Shown here: in pieces, positions 39,901-51,688 of the stretch
Layout: the number at the start of each line of letters is the position of its first letter
Numbering within the stretch: position 1 is the stretch's first letter
DNA from: Lethocerus indicus
Taxonomy: Eukaryota; Arthropoda; Insecta; Hemiptera; Belostomatidae
Direction: 5' to 3'
Length of the DNA stretch: 64,000 nucleotides
Assembly (NCBI GenBank): GCA_019843655.1
Contig: JACDQD010000104.1
Location: 3,410,001-3,474,000 of the forward strand
Notes under the pieces: generated by a model
What the model was told of the DNA's origin: nothing
Database searches by the model: none
The model's input: only the letters and a program-made list of their open reading frames with translations
Position numbers and translations under genes: made by a program

Positions 39901-39940
39901 TAGGCTCTCATCGACGAACGGGAGTAAAAAGTGAACTGAA

Positions 39941-40586
39941 AGGAAAAGGAATATGATGAGATGGTAGAGTGTGATGAACACTAATAAATAAGAGTATTAA
40001 TCATTGCAAAGAAAGTTAAGACAAGGGCAAGATCATAGACTTGTGTTTGTAAATATATTTATTTTTATATTGTTTTGCTTTTGATCTGGCAGAAATATTT
40101 TCTGCTTGAAATAATATCTGCTTGTTATTAATTCTTTGGTTGTGGTAGCCAGTCGTTTCTTCACTAATTTCGCTCCCACTGCTATGTGAGAGATACCAAT
40201 ATGAATAGTTTATTACAAAAATTGTTTAATGTTTTAATCATAATTTTTAATGTTCAAAAATGTATCATTTACTTCAAATATCTTTTTACATTCAATGTTT
40301 TCATTTCATCTTTAACGATTAAAGTGCAGGGGAAAATGTATAAATTAGGGTATAGTTAATAAAAAAAATGTATTCCTTGTTTTTTAAATTGTTTTTATTA
40401 CAAATTGCGCAACATATAAAATTATAAGTAATTTATCAATATATAATGATCATTATTTTCAGTCACTGAAATATGAGTATAAATTAACAGATTCTCAATT
40501 CTTAGTTGAACAGGAGTTCAACTCCTAATTTATAATTATCAATCTATACAATAATTATGATATACATGTATATATAAAGTTAGTTT
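39941..40586. other. Unique interval after the duplication
   Basis: AT-rich. There is no coding content and no repeat match within the window. Confidence 0.55.
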
Positions 40587-41252
40587 TTAAAATGGAAGTT
40601 TATCACACACATCTGCTTCCTCAATTGCATCTCGAATTCTTCTTTCTAAATTTTTGCTGATCAATTCCTTCACTTCTTTGTTAAAATGTTCTGCCAGGTA
40701 TTCCAAAATTTTTGATTCAACCCGTTGGAAAAAGCTGCCACCGGTGTCGAAGTTGAGATCACCCATGTTGTCGACGAAGACGTGGTCCACGTTGAGCTTG
40801 CAGTTGGTCCCGTCATGAAGGAGCGTCGCCTGGCCGTCGATTACTATTTGCGACGTAGAAATTTCAACTTTGTGCGTCATTCTACCAATGCGATTGGCCT
40901 CAAACCTGCACGAGTCATAGTGAGCAGCGAAGTCATCAAAACCCAGTTTAAAGTTTAATGTAAACTTGTCGTCCAGGGTCTTCAGCGTGACATCTCCCAC
41001 CCTCCTGATGGTGCTTATGTTCTTAACCCAACCGCCTTCGCACTTCAAGTGGCACTTAACCTTAATGAATCGAGCGATCTTTTCTTGCCACTCCTTAGTA
41101 ATGTCTGGAATAGTCATTAACTCTTTCCCATCCTCGTGTGCTTTGGTTCTAACTTTCAACAGTTGTTTGTCTACCATCTTGTTTACATTAAAAAGAGCCT
41201 GGTAGCTCGATCCGATCATAGAAATTACTAGTATTACCGTTAACAAATTCAT
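40587..41252 (-). CDS. Group 7 allergen-like secreted protein, gene c
   Basis: 221 residues from an ATG just after a plausible leader-intron acceptor (CTCACAG). Signal peptide MNLLTVILVISMIGSSYQA. Mature segments: CHLKCEGGWVKN, ISTIRRVGDVTL, FKLGFDDFAAHYDSC, NCKLNVDHVFVDNMGDL and a C-terminal amphipathic region ending CDKLPF. All five family cysteines are present. Codon use is more GC- and CpG-rich than in genes a and b, especially at 40740-41100. It lies outside the 9-kb duplication and is single copy here. A TATA-like TATAAATG at 41442-41449 (minus) would be its promoter if the leader contains an intron. Function is inferred from the family only. Confidence 0.87.
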   Translation of the reverse strand: MNLLTVILVISMIGSSYQALFNVNKMVDKQLLKVRTKAHEDGKELMTIPDITKEWQEKIARFIKVKCHLKCEGGWVKNISTIRRVGDVTLKTLDDKFTLNFKLGFDDFAAHYDSCRFEANRIGRMTHKVEISTSQIVIDGQATLLHDGTNCKLNVDHVFVDNMGDLNFDTGGSFFQRVESKILEYLAEHFNKEVKELISKNLERRIRDAIEEADVCDKLPF

Positions 41253-41441
41253 TGTCACCTGTGAGTTGTTTCTTCTTCTGGCCGACTGAATATGATGAAC
41301 TTTCGCTTGATCTGTATTACTGAAATTGGGACACCAATATTGATTACAAATACGAACTCAATATCAAAATAACACTAACCACAAACACCTTGATGTTGTG
41401 GATGTTATTCACTCTCTGGTTTTGTCTCGACCATCAGTTTC

Positions 41442-41449
41442 CATTTATA
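41442..41449 (-). promoter_or_regulatory. TATA-like box upstream of gene c
   Basis: TATAAATG on the minus strand, about 190 bases from the start codon, implying a leader intron between them. Confidence 0.4.
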
Positions 41450-42492
41450 AGAGCTACATCAGGAACCGGCTTTAGCGCGTAATTCCCCTCTGTGACCTTT
41501 GACATTTAATCACTGTCGGTCATCTGCAGATAATGTTTTGGACTTTCCAAGTATTTTTTAACAAATACACAGCAGTTTTTCATATAACTGCTGATTGAAA
41601 CAAGAATGGCAATGCTTAAGTACAACAATTAAGTTTGCTGACATTTTCAGGTTCGAATTCATGTAAATTTTAAATTAGAGAGGCTATGTTATTTCATTAT
41701 ATATTATTTATTTGACAGCTTACTCTTTGTAAATACTGGTCTTCATTAAAACATTTAAACTTACTTGTTGAATTGTACAATTCGATATTAACTAGCAGAA
41801 TAAAACATTACTTTGGTTGGAGTCGGTTTGAAGGGCACCTATATCGTATCATATCGACTGTTTACACCCACAAACGATATATCGAATTAACCATATTGAT
41901 CCCGAACGCAGGCCCGAACTTTTATTTAATTTTTCACGATGTATTATTTAAATAATGTTATTGAATAGCCCCACATAAAAGCATTGTACATATATGTAAT
42001 TTTCTTCCTCATATGAAGTCTTCTTCTACAGAATTACTTTCAAAATAGAGGTCTACGCACCAAACTATCGATATATTATAGTATCGAATATAACAACAAT
42101 ATAATATCGAACAAATGAAACATACCGACATATCAGTGGGCCTCGTAAACGAATTTTTACCCATTATTTTTTTTTATAGCTTAACTGTTATAAAAGCAAG
42201 AATTTTGCAGAAGGTGTGTAGGACATTTCAGGACTTTTGATCCAAGACTAACAGAATGAAATTATTGCACAGTGCGAGCTATCATCCCCCACTGGGATGA
42301 AATTGAGAATGATTTTATTCCATTCTTTACAGGAACTTATTTTTTAACATATATATGTTTAAGTGTTTAATATTAAATATCTAATATCAAAGCGATAGTT
42401 ACACGAAAATATGCACGAGTGTTTATTATAAATTATGATAATTTTCCGAATAAAAAGCACATGAATAGTGTTGAAAAGTCACTCAAACTTAC
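41450..42492. other. Intergenic upstream of gene c
   Basis: AT-rich, with no supported exon. Exons following the 42493-42675 exon on the minus strand might lie here or farther left, but I could not identify them. Confidence 0.45.
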
Positions 42493-42675
42493 TTTGATTC
42501 TGCAGTTTAAACAATTCCTCAAAGTGGCCAAGTTCACTTGGTCTGGATAAAGGAAGTTGGATTTGTCATCAAATAATGATCTTGAGATTCTTAGGATCAG
42601 TAAACCCGTGTTCAGTAGAAAAATAAGAACAAATAAAGGTTTTAAAAATTTTTGCAGTGTGGCCAACGAAAACAT
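42493..42675 (-). CDS. First coding exon of an unrecognised signal-anchored protein
   Basis: Sixty-one codons from ATG to a consensus donor AAA|GTAAGT on the minus strand. Residues about 10-29 (KFLKPLFVLIFLLNTGLLIL) form a single hydrophobic membrane segment after a short N-terminus, with basic residues on both sides. This resembles a type II signal anchor. The following lumenal-type stretch has two cysteines (RNCLNCRIK). It is head-to-head with NOSIP, 126 bases between the start codons, which supports a real promoter. I do not recognise the protein and cannot find its later exons. Confidence 0.5.
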
Positions 42676-42801
42676 TCGCCATGTATTTTCAAGTTTTGAA
42701 TGTTGAGATTGGCGGCACTGAGCCTTGTTTCAGTTGTAGATTGGTTAACCTCTCTTGTAGGTTTGCTTTCTTCGAATGATTGTTGACGTTTTTCTTTTGA
42801 G
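42676..42801. promoter_or_regulatory. Short bidirectional promoter, NOSIP/unknown membrane protein
   Basis: 126 bases between divergent start codons, with no TATA box. It is the second such compact head-to-head arrangement in the window. Confidence 0.5.
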
Positions 42802-45800
42802 ATGACTCGGCACGCTAGAAACTGTACTGCGGGGGCAGTTTACACCTATTATGAAAAGAAAAAGGATGCCGAAGCCTCTGGCTATGGCACACAAAACAGG
42901 AGAGTTGGCAAGGATTCGATAAAGGACTTCGACTGTTGCTGCTTAACTTTGCAGCCCTGCAATAATCCAGTTATAACGTATGTTCATTTACGCAATCATT
43001 TCTAGTATTAATATATTTCAAAAGTATATATACGGGAGTAATTGAATGTAAATTCGAGTTACCTAACAGAATTCTTATGAGTTTACTTAAGTTTACTAAT
43101 TTGAATTGACCATGAGAGTAGCTTGGAAACTGCAGTGCATTCATTATGACATATTTTATTGTTCCCTCCTATGAATTTGTTCCTTTTTATCTTAGATTAT
43201 CAATAACTAATTCAGTAATATATATTTTTAATTGTGGTGTATATTGGTAGTGGTCTAAGAACACTGTTGTGGATGCTTTTTCCTCTACAAATAAAGAAAT
43301 TTGATGATTTTGTTAGTGATGACCATATTTTTTGTAGGCAAGATGGTTATCTGTTTGACAAAGAAGCAATACTAGAATATATAATAACAAAGAAAAATGA
43401 AATAAGCAGAAAGATGAAAGAATATGAACGGCAAAAAAGGAAAGAAGAGGTGATAACAGTAATTTATAATGTTATAATGTTTTTATAATCCTGAATTGTA
43501 TTTCCATATTTTTTGTCATTTTCAGGCTGAATTAACTGAGCTTGCAGAAGCAGAAAAGAGATCTAAGTTGAATAATTTTTTGAACACAGAAAAGAACATT
43601 GTCAGTAATCCAAATAGTGCATTTAAATCAGGTACATTTTTGTTATTGTTTTTAGTATCAAATAAGTATTTGATACATTGTAATATGCAACTTTAAAACC
43701 CTATTTCATGTAGTAGGTCAGAAATATGATGAGAAACCGTCTGTATCGAACATGACAGAAGGGAGAGACAAACATCTGCCAAGTTTTTGGATTCCATCAA
43801 AAACACCGGAAGCTAAAGCAAAAAAAATTGAAAAGCCGGTATGTATGACAGGAAGACATATAAAGCCATATATTGAATTTATTGTATAATTAGGACCGGT
43901 GTCAGTGTTGAATTTAGAGTTTTCAAATGTTGAGACTGGAAATGAAATGAACTGTCTACTGATGTTTAGATCATAGTAACATTAACAGGCTTAGTGGCAA
44001 CCATTGTTATAATTAATTATCATCTTTATTATGACAAAGGATAGTATTTACATTAGTAAAATCTTCTGTCGCGCAGTATTAACAGTGTACTAATGGCTGC
44101 AGTTATAAAAAAAAACATGATTGAGAACATTTTAATTGTATATTTCCTAGAACAGATACAAGCAATAATACATGCATTAGCAAGCATTTCTACATGCATG
44201 TGTGAACTCTAAGATGTTTATATTTGGTCATTTTGAACGGTATAAAAGAACATTTATTTAATAAAGCATATAGAACTATGAAACAAATGAAGTAGTAAAA
44301 TTTAAGCTAGTTTTAACCATCATGTTTAAAATATTTCCCTATTTATTTAAATGTTTATTCACCAATTTATTTGTCTTGTATTAAACTACACCTCACATTA
44401 TTATTAACCTGTCTACATCAGTGTTCCTATACATTGACCTGTCTAAATTATCACAATGTAACAACTGATTAATTATATTTATGAATGTTAAACATTTAAA
44501 CCTCAATTATCATTAAAATAAAACAGGACAGTTTAAATTGGGATTACTGAGCATACATCGCTACTTTCTAATTCTTTTCTAAGCCACTTTTCAAGGTGCT
44601 GGTTAACATGTTTTAATATAGCCGTGTTCAAACTTCGTAAAATTTTTGTGAGCATTCTTGATTCAATCCTGCCCAATGGATCATTTTGGCCAGTGGTTAG
44701 TGTATATTTTCCCCTATTCTCAATGGATGCATGGTCCAAAGTTGCTTGACAGTCGTGATCAGTATGGCGCACAAGTGAGGCCTGGCCAGTGAACTCCAAA
44801 TCCCTAGCAATTAGGTCAACTGTTCTTGTCATCTGAAACAACCTTTTGGCTTTGAATGTACAGGTGTCATAATGTCCATGCAGTTCACCTGAACCTATCT
44901 GGAGGTACAAACTCATCTTGTTACCCTGGGTAGTCAATGTTGCGTCACCTGTCCTTCTGATTGTGCTTATGTTTCTCACCCAGCCACCTTTACAGTCAAT
45001 GGAAAACCAAATGTCTATGAATGGAGCAATGTTTTCCTTCCATGTATGGGATAGATCATCCAAATGTGACTGTTCACCACCCCTTTCTCGAATTCTTTCC
45101 TTCAAGTGAATGAAGTGATTGTCAACTATATTGTTCATATTAATGACCTTCTGGAAGCTTGAATCAATGTTTATAAGCAAAATGGCTATTAATAACATTA
45201 TTGTTTGCATGGTTTGCTTGTATTGATGTATCAAAAATATGATTGGTAAGGTATAAAAGGTCTAAATTTAAAATGCACTTAACTAAACTTCACGACAAAT
45301 AAATGCAGAGAATCATACCACTATATCTTAGGACTAGTGTTTCATCACTATATAACTATATTGAGTTGAGTATTCATTTGGAAATCCCCACTATAATGTG
45401 TTATATAAATAAAATTTGTAACCTCTGACATTTAATCGCATTAGTTTTGCAGATATCATTTGATAATATTTCACAATTAATATCAGTTTCAATTATTGTT
45501 TTCAATAATAATATATTTGTGTCTAGGTTATACCATATTAATTTGTATAGTATATTGAGTTATTGGTGGGTTTCTACCATGAATTCATGGTATTTACTTG
45601 GTATTATTGATAATGCATTAAACCTTACATTTCTACAACACTAGTATGGTTAATTTAAGACACCTTAAAAATCAGTCCACTTCTTAATTATAAAGTCTTA
45701 AATAATAAAGAATAAAATTGTCAAACCATTATTTAGTTGTACTTTCTGCTTATTTTTGGATTTTGGTTTGATTTGGATAATGTACATTTTAATTATTCAC

Positions 45801-46612
45801 CTTTAATAATTAATAATAAACTAATGATTTTATTTTTTACTTGGATACTTCTATTTTCAGTCCTTAAAATTATTTATGGGAACATTCTTGGATTATAAAT
45901 TTTATATAATTGTAATTTTTAATTTACTGCCCCAAAGGGATCCTCAGAGTTTCTTTTTAAATTGAATTTATTTTCCACACAATTTTGCACAATGCAGATA
46001 TGTAAGAGTTCAAATTACATGCATAAAAAAAATAATTTAATTAATCTATGAAATTATTTATTAGTCAGTTCAAATATTATTGATTACATATTATTAGATA
46101 TTGCCAGTTTTGATTTTTTCTTTATACAATAAATTTTATTTTCTGTTCCAGAATAAATCAGTTTTATGCCCTATGACTGGGAAACCATTACGTGTTAAAG
46201 ACCTCATTAATGTTAAATTCACACCTGTGAATGATCCTGATGACAAGAAGGCAATAATAGTGAAACAAAATCGATATATGTGTGCCGTTACGCATGACAT
46301 CCTTAGTAACTCTGTGCCCTGTGCCGTTATTCGTACCACGTAAGTATTATTTTTTTAAATTCAGTCACAAATTTTTTTTTATTATGATTAATTAATGCAT
46401 TTTTTAGTCTTTATATTCATGGTCTTTAATCATCATGCTATCTACTGAAGGCTTCAGTAATATTTATTTTTCTTATAATTATTTCCTGTTTAAAAATTAA
46501 GGTTTAATTAATAATGGAATGGTGTAGACATGATTCAGGAATATTTTATTTTAATTTCAAAATCATTTGTTATACTGTCTCTGTCTATGGAAGTCAACCA
46601 TTGCTCCATAAC

Positions 46613-46668
<56 letters not shown>

Positions 46669-47338
46669 TGAATGTATGTGTACAAGTTAAGAAAGGGCTT
46701 GAAGAAGGGTTTAATTAGATTAAACTGATTTTAATATAATTATGGTTATTTAATTTAACTACCATAGACTAAACTAACCAGAGTATCCTACAAAACTGCC
46801 TAATCCTTTATTTCCTTTTCCTTTTATATTTATAATTCAAGAGGAAGAAGGACATGGCTAAATGCAGGTGTCCTGGGGACCGTTAATCCCTTCTTTGATT
46901 GGCCGCCAAATATATTAATATATTAATTAATTATATTAATATATTAAAAATAATATATTAATATATTAAATTAAATATATTAAATTAATATATTAATTAA
47001 TATTCTGTACATTTAGTGGTGATGTTGTAACCATGGAATGCATTGAAAAAATTATCAAGAAAGACTGGATTCATCCACTTACAGGAGAAACATTGTCAGA
47101 GAAAGATATTATACCTATGGAACGAGTAAGTAAAGAAATTATTCCATTACTAGTAAAACTTAGGTTGCTTATCTAAATTGATTAGAAGAGAGTAGCTTGT
47201 TATCTCCATCGTAATCATTAGAATTCGCTATTATATTATCCATTCATTTTTCTAATTTTTGTGCAGGGAGGAACTGGATATGCCATCACTAACACAAATT
47301 TGGAAGGAAAGTGTGAAAGACCTGTACTGCAGGCATAG
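42802..47338 (+). CDS. NOSIP: NOSIP (nitric oxide synthase-interacting protein homolog), complete
   Basis: Seven exons: 42802-42977, 43338-43449, 43526-43631, 43717-43838, 46152-46339, 47017-47125 and 47267-47338. They join in frame (885 bases) to 294 residues, close to the usual length of about 300. NOSIP is a nuclear and cytoplasmic E3 ubiquitin ligase with a split U-box. The first half (DFDCCCLTLQPCNNPVIT, DGYLFDKEAILEYI) is followed by a coiled-coil-like stretch (about 75-125), the conserved LPSFWIPSKTPEAKA, CPMTGKPLRVKDLI, and the second half (YMCAVTHDILSNSVPCAVI, GDVVTMECIEKIIKKDW, HPLTGETL). No frame defects were found. Intron 4 (43839-46151) holds a complete allergen-like gene on the opposite strand. 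Intron 5 holds TA and ATTAAT-type simple repeats. Confidence 0.95.
44533..45210 (-). CDS. Group 7 allergen-like secreted protein, gene d, nested in NOSIP intron 4
   Basis: 225 residues from the ATG giving signal peptide MQTIMLLIAILLINIDSSFQ; a second Met four codons on would also serve. Family segments: DCKGGWVRNISTIRRTGDA, LQIGSGELHGHYDTC, DCQATLDHASIENRGKY, and a C-terminal part ending SSDVCSVIPI. The first of the five family cysteines is replaced (IDIWFSIDC where others have a Cys four residues before the second), leaving four. It is the most divergent member here. It is intronless and antisense to NOSIP, so it would be transcribed against its host intron. No convincing minus-strand TATA box is next to it; a TATAAAAGG at 45252-45260 points the other way. 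Confidence 0.82.
   Translation of the reverse strand: MQTIMLLIAILLINIDSSFQKVINMNNIVDNHFIHLKERIRERGGEQSHLDDLSHTWKENIAPFIDIWFSIDCKGGWVRNISTIRRTGDATLTTQGNKMSLYLQIGSGELHGHYDTCTFKAKRLFQMTRTVDLIARDLEFTGQASLVRHTDHDCQATLDHASIENRGKYTLTTGQNDPLGRIESRMLTKILRSLNTAILKHVNQHLEKWLRKELESSDVCSVIPI
46614..46666. repeat. (TA)n microsatellite in NOSIP intron 5
   Basis: About 52 bases of TA dinucleotide. Confidence 0.95.
46907..47003. repeat. AT-only degenerate repeat in NOSIP intron 5
   Basis: About 97 bases made only of A and T, dominated by TATTAAT-like words in both orientations. It ends just before the exon 6 acceptor. Confidence 0.85.
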
Positions 47339-49199
47339 TTATATAATATATACAGGAATTTTGGTAATATTAAAAACAAGAAACTTAATGTAATTTAAGT
47401 CAGTGTGTACAGTTTTCTATTTTGTAGTTACAAAAAGTAATTAAAGAATACATGCTCCAAAATGGTGTAATACGTATTACTACATTCTAGAAATAGTGTG
47501 CATACATCCAGAAACATGTCTAGAATTATATATTTTAAGAATTGTGAGAATATAAACATAAATAATATAATAATAACATTATTTATTTAGGAGACATTAA
47601 AAATAACATTTATATTCAAGAATTAGTATGTGTACTTCATACTTCATTTAATTGTGACCGAATGTGACCAAGCTCTGCAGGAGAACTAATGAAGCCATAA
47701 TGAAGGCAATCTGCCCTCAGCGTATATACTTAAGTCCTGAGCAGTGTCGTGAGTTTTGTTTTCACAGAACTTGCCTGCTTATCATCTGCATTAGGGTGGT
47801 TTTAATTTTAGGACTGTAACACACATTTTAATAAAAGCACTCACTTTACCAATAATTATGGGACTGTGGATGATGAGGTTCTTAGGTTATGAGACAGTTT
47901 AATGTATAAATGAAGCCAAATGCCCATATAAGGTTTTTGAAACCCTGTTTCTGTCAATCCAGAAAGTAGGATGCACTTGCACCCAAAGCCGCATAGAGAA
48001 CATAGAAAATAAAAGGCGACTTATCCTAGTCAACATGGAAAGTAAAGCTAGGATATGATATCAACCGGGGACCCAGCGACTGCAGCAGTCAGTCGGGGTT
48101 ACCGGAGCGGAGTTCTGGAGTTTGATACTCGTTTAGGGCTTTCACCTTGTCAGTGGTTCACTGACAAACCTGCACGAAACGTCTTAATTTTAGAATCTAC
48201 GAAAAAGATGAAGCAGAGAAGAGGTGGTAGACGCTAACCTGGCAGTCGTAATTTTTTATAATCACCAAGAAAACCGACATTCGGGAGCGATTCATCCTTT
48301 TTCATACAGTGAAACCTACCGAATTGCAATAATTGTGGTGACAAGCATTCTTCCTGGTCACCAAAATATAATATAACACCCTGTTAACATTCAGAAAATG
48401 GCACGTTCGATGAGAGAGACCAGTTTTCCGGAACCTTAACTCCAGGCTCCTCCCTTGAAGGATACGAAACTCCTAGTTAGGGCCAAGGTCACGCGTATCC
48501 ATCGGCTGATCTGACTTTGTGGGACAACTGAATCGAGACGTTCCATTTACTCAATTGTGATACTCTTGTGAGAAATTGCTTCCTCACCGAAAAAATGATT
48601 GGCTCGTCCGGGAGACGTCAGAGAGTAATAAAAACTCAAACACTATGGCATCTTCGAACAATTTCCCCATAAAACATAATTTCCGAAGATAATGAAGTCG
48701 TACTGCTTGGAGAAGGATCGTCCCAATTGGGTTGGTGAGCAAGAAACGAAAGGAGCAGTGTGCCCTGTATACAGCGTTTTAGAACTAGCCGCCGAAAGAA
48801 CTAAGGCCGAGTTAATATAATTCCACGAAATCTCGTAACACTACATGTTCGTTGTCTTCAGCTTAGAAAGTACATACTGAAATATACTTTTAAGAAATGA
48901 ATTCCAGGCTGAAGCTTTCTTAAGTAGTGGTGGAAAGCGGGTCGTAGGGTAGAGGGTGCGTGCGGCTCTGAATCATCAATCGGCGAGCGTTCTATTAGGG
49001 CGGGCGGTTATGTAATAGTGACGACACGAGCACGCACTAGACACAAGAGCAAGGTTGGCGTGTGGACGGGGGGAGGAGATGACTGGTGGATGTGGGGGGA
49101 TGTCCGTGCAGTGAGTGTCTTGCCCGGCTCCGAGAGTCAGGTTATGTAAGGGGGCCCGGCCGCTCTGCCGGCTCCCCAACAAACAAACCTACGAAAACC
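47339..49199. other. NOSIP 3' flank and start of the CpG-richer domain
   Basis: To about 47.9 kb the DNA is AT-rich, like the preceding block. After that GC and CpG rise. No open frame has recognisable content, and no RNA gene was recognised. Confidence 0.5.
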
Positions 49200-49288
49200 A
49201 GTCGAGCTTTCCCAGCCAGTTTCCGCACTGCCATTGCCGCCCCCGCTCTCGGTTCCCGAACCGATTTCCCGGATTCGATCGACTCTGG
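49200..49288 (+). other. Candidate untranslated first exon of an unidentified gene
   Basis: A CpG-rich patch contains an initiator-like ACCAGTCGAG and, 89 bases on, a consensus donor CTCTGG|GTAAGTTCC. A perfect TGACGTCA follows at 49335-49342. This layout resembles the first exon of a gene whose body lies to the right, but no later exon was found in the window. Confidence 0.3.
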
Positions 49289-50504
49289 GTAAGTTCCCAT
49301 TACGCAAAGACCCTGTCGGAATTCTAGCCCTTTCTGACGTCATGTCCCTCACTCCCCCCTATAGTAATCCGGTAAAGAACCCTACAGATCGATCCCAAAA
49401 GGATAATATTATATCCGGTTAATTTTATTAGGCTTTATTTGAATTTTAATTGTCTAATTGTGTCCGTAATTTATTTTCGTAATAAGAGAATTGGCTGTGA
49501 ACAATAATAAAAACGTCACGAGCGTTCAGTATACCATCCCAGACTAACATTTATAGATGTTAAATATATTTTACTAAATAATCACGACGATTTAACAGTT
49601 CAATGTAATTGTTTTAAACAATGCAATAATAAAAAGATACATTATACGTTCCATTCTTATTATTGTCATCGGTCCAGCATTCGTAATTCCTTAATCTATA
49701 CAGGTCGAATATTTTTCCAACTGTATTGTTTGAAGTTTAAATTGTTTATTTCGCTTGTTCGAAGTCGTGTTTTATGAAAGAATGTTTTACATCATACTAC
49801 CAAGTAAAATAACGGCGATGATAAACGAATAATAACAGTAGTAACGTACTTGACACTAACGGTGTGGAAACGCCGATTTAGGACCAAATAGGCGAATGGA
49901 GACAGCGGAAGAGGTATTTTTCAAACCCTGCTGGAACCTCCCTCCCTGCTGACACTCTGGTGTCACACAGCAGTGAAATTCAACTTACGGGGCTTCTTGG
50001 TGCCTATGGTTAACTGCACCTGAGCATTAATTTTCATTAGATCGGCTGGAAACATTCGACACCTTTTCCAGGAGTCAATAATTAAGTGCGTCCTTGAGTG
50101 TAACCGAAGCCGGGGACTCGAAATCGCGGACAATGGAGAATATCATGTTAGGGTCACCTTTGTTCCCTCCTCACCCAGTTTAGCTTACATTTTAAATACG
50201 CCCACCTCTGTGTCACGCCGATTGTGTTACCATTGTCAGCAGGCTCGCTACCTCGCCCAGACCCAATCACACATATATATGTCGGCAGATTGCTGATGGA
50301 CCGCCACATTGATTTCAGGAACTCCGCACTGTGGAATTTAAATGTTCCGCAATTATACTTCGCAGCGAAGCCCAATTCTTAAATTATGAAAAGGCAAAAA
50401 TATTATTTAGTTCATTCTCTGGTCTTGGTGGAATGCGTGAAAGTTTTGCTTTCACTACTGGTTCTTTTACACGAACTTCTCAATTTATTTTCTTTTATTC
50501 CTTT
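49289..50504. other. Non-coding, nothing recognised
   Basis: Mixed composition with no supported gene. It would be intron if the 49200-49288 exon is real. Confidence 0.45.
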
Positions 50505-50535
50505 AGAATACCCGTTTTGTGGTCTGCGAGGGGTG

Positions 50536-51447
50536 CAAGTGCACTCAACGAACTTTAGTTTAGTACATTTCCGCACCACCCTCAGGGGGGCGCTAGTTTA
50601 TCGGTGCAAGGGCACCGAACAAACTTTAGTTAAGTACATTTCTGCACCACCTTCAGGGGGGCGCTAGTTTATCGGTGCAACGGCACCGAACGAACTTTAG
50701 TTAAGTACATTTCCGCACCACCCTCAGGGGGGCGCTAGTTTATCGGTGCAAAGGGCACCGAAACGAACTTAGTTAAGTACATTTCCGCACCACCCTCAGG
50801 GGGGCGCTAGTTTATCGGTGCAAGGGCACCGAACGAACTTTAGTTAAGTACATTTCCGCACCACCCTCAGGGGGGCGCTAGTTTATCGGTGCAAGGGCAC
50901 CGAACGAACTTTAGTTAAGTAGATTTCCGCACCACCCTCAGGGGGCGCTAGTTTATCGGTGCAAGGGCACCGAACGAACTTTAGTTAAGTACATTTCCGC
51001 ACCACCCTCAGGGGGGCGCTAGTTTATCGGTGCAACGGCACCGAACGAACTTTAGTTAAGTACATTTCCGCACCACCCTCAGGGGGGCGCTAGTTTATCG
51101 GTGCAAGGACACCGAACGAACTTTAGTTAAGTACATTTCCGCACCACCCTCAGGGGGGCGCTAGTTTATGGGCGCAAGGGCACCAAACGAACTTTAGTTA
51201 AGTACATTTCCGCACCACCCTCAGGGGGGCGCTAGTTTATCGGTGTAAGGGCACCGAACGAACTTTAGTTAAGTACATTTCCGCACCACCCTCAGGGGGG
51301 CGCTAGTTTATCGGTGCAAGGGCACCAAACGAACTTTAGTTAAGTACATTTCCGCACCACCCTCAGGGGGTGCTAGTTAGCGGTGCAAGTGCACCCAACG
51401 AACTTAATTACGTTTCCGCACCACACTCAGGGGGGCGCTAGTTTATA
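50536..51447. repeat. Minisatellite, 13 units of about 71 bp with hairpin
   Basis: The word CGCTAG recurs at 50591, 50662, 50733, 50805, 50876, 50946, 51017, 51088, 51159, 51230, 51301 and, altered or respaced, at 51371 and 51436. Each unit has a perfect stem CGGTGC-AAGG-GCACCG, a CCACCCTCAGGGGGGCGC segment and AACTTTAGTTAAGT. Edge units are more diverged than central ones, as expected for an array homogenised by unequal exchange. The first and last units carry GTGCAAGTGCAC instead of the usual stem. Confidence 0.95.
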
Positions 51448-51632
51448 ATCGTAAATGCACAATACCAGATAGGTTTCCTGTCATATATTTGGAAGTCAGA
51501 ATCTAATAGTTGTGACCAGTTGTGTGATCAAATATATATTTGGCCGATAATCCAACATAGACAGGCCGATTAACAATATCCCTCCCAACCCTAATAGCAC
51601 ACACAACATCCCGAAAAACACAATAACAAGAT

Positions 51633-51633
<1 letters not shown>

Positions 51634-51683
<50 letters not shown>
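51634..51683. repeat. (TA)n microsatellite inside the foldback-like element
   Basis: About 50 bases of TA. It lies at the same place relative to conserved flanking sequence as the run at 62417-62468. Confidence 0.95.

Positions 51684-51688
<5 letters not shown>

Larger units (their letters stand above)
30148..39940. repeat. Segmental tandem duplication, copy 2 (about 9.8 kb)
   Basis: Direct repeat of 21077-30138. It begins in the middle of NDUFS3-A exon 3 at ATCTTGATTGCT and ends after GTGAACTGAA, where unique sequence resumes. It has the fuller, probably ancestral structure at both places where copy 1 is shorter, and its NDUFS3 reading frames are intact. Confidence 0.95.

Noticed and set aside
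50536..51447. CRISPR array
   Set aside because: The units are contiguous 71-bp tandem repeats without unique spacers, in an animal nuclear genome.
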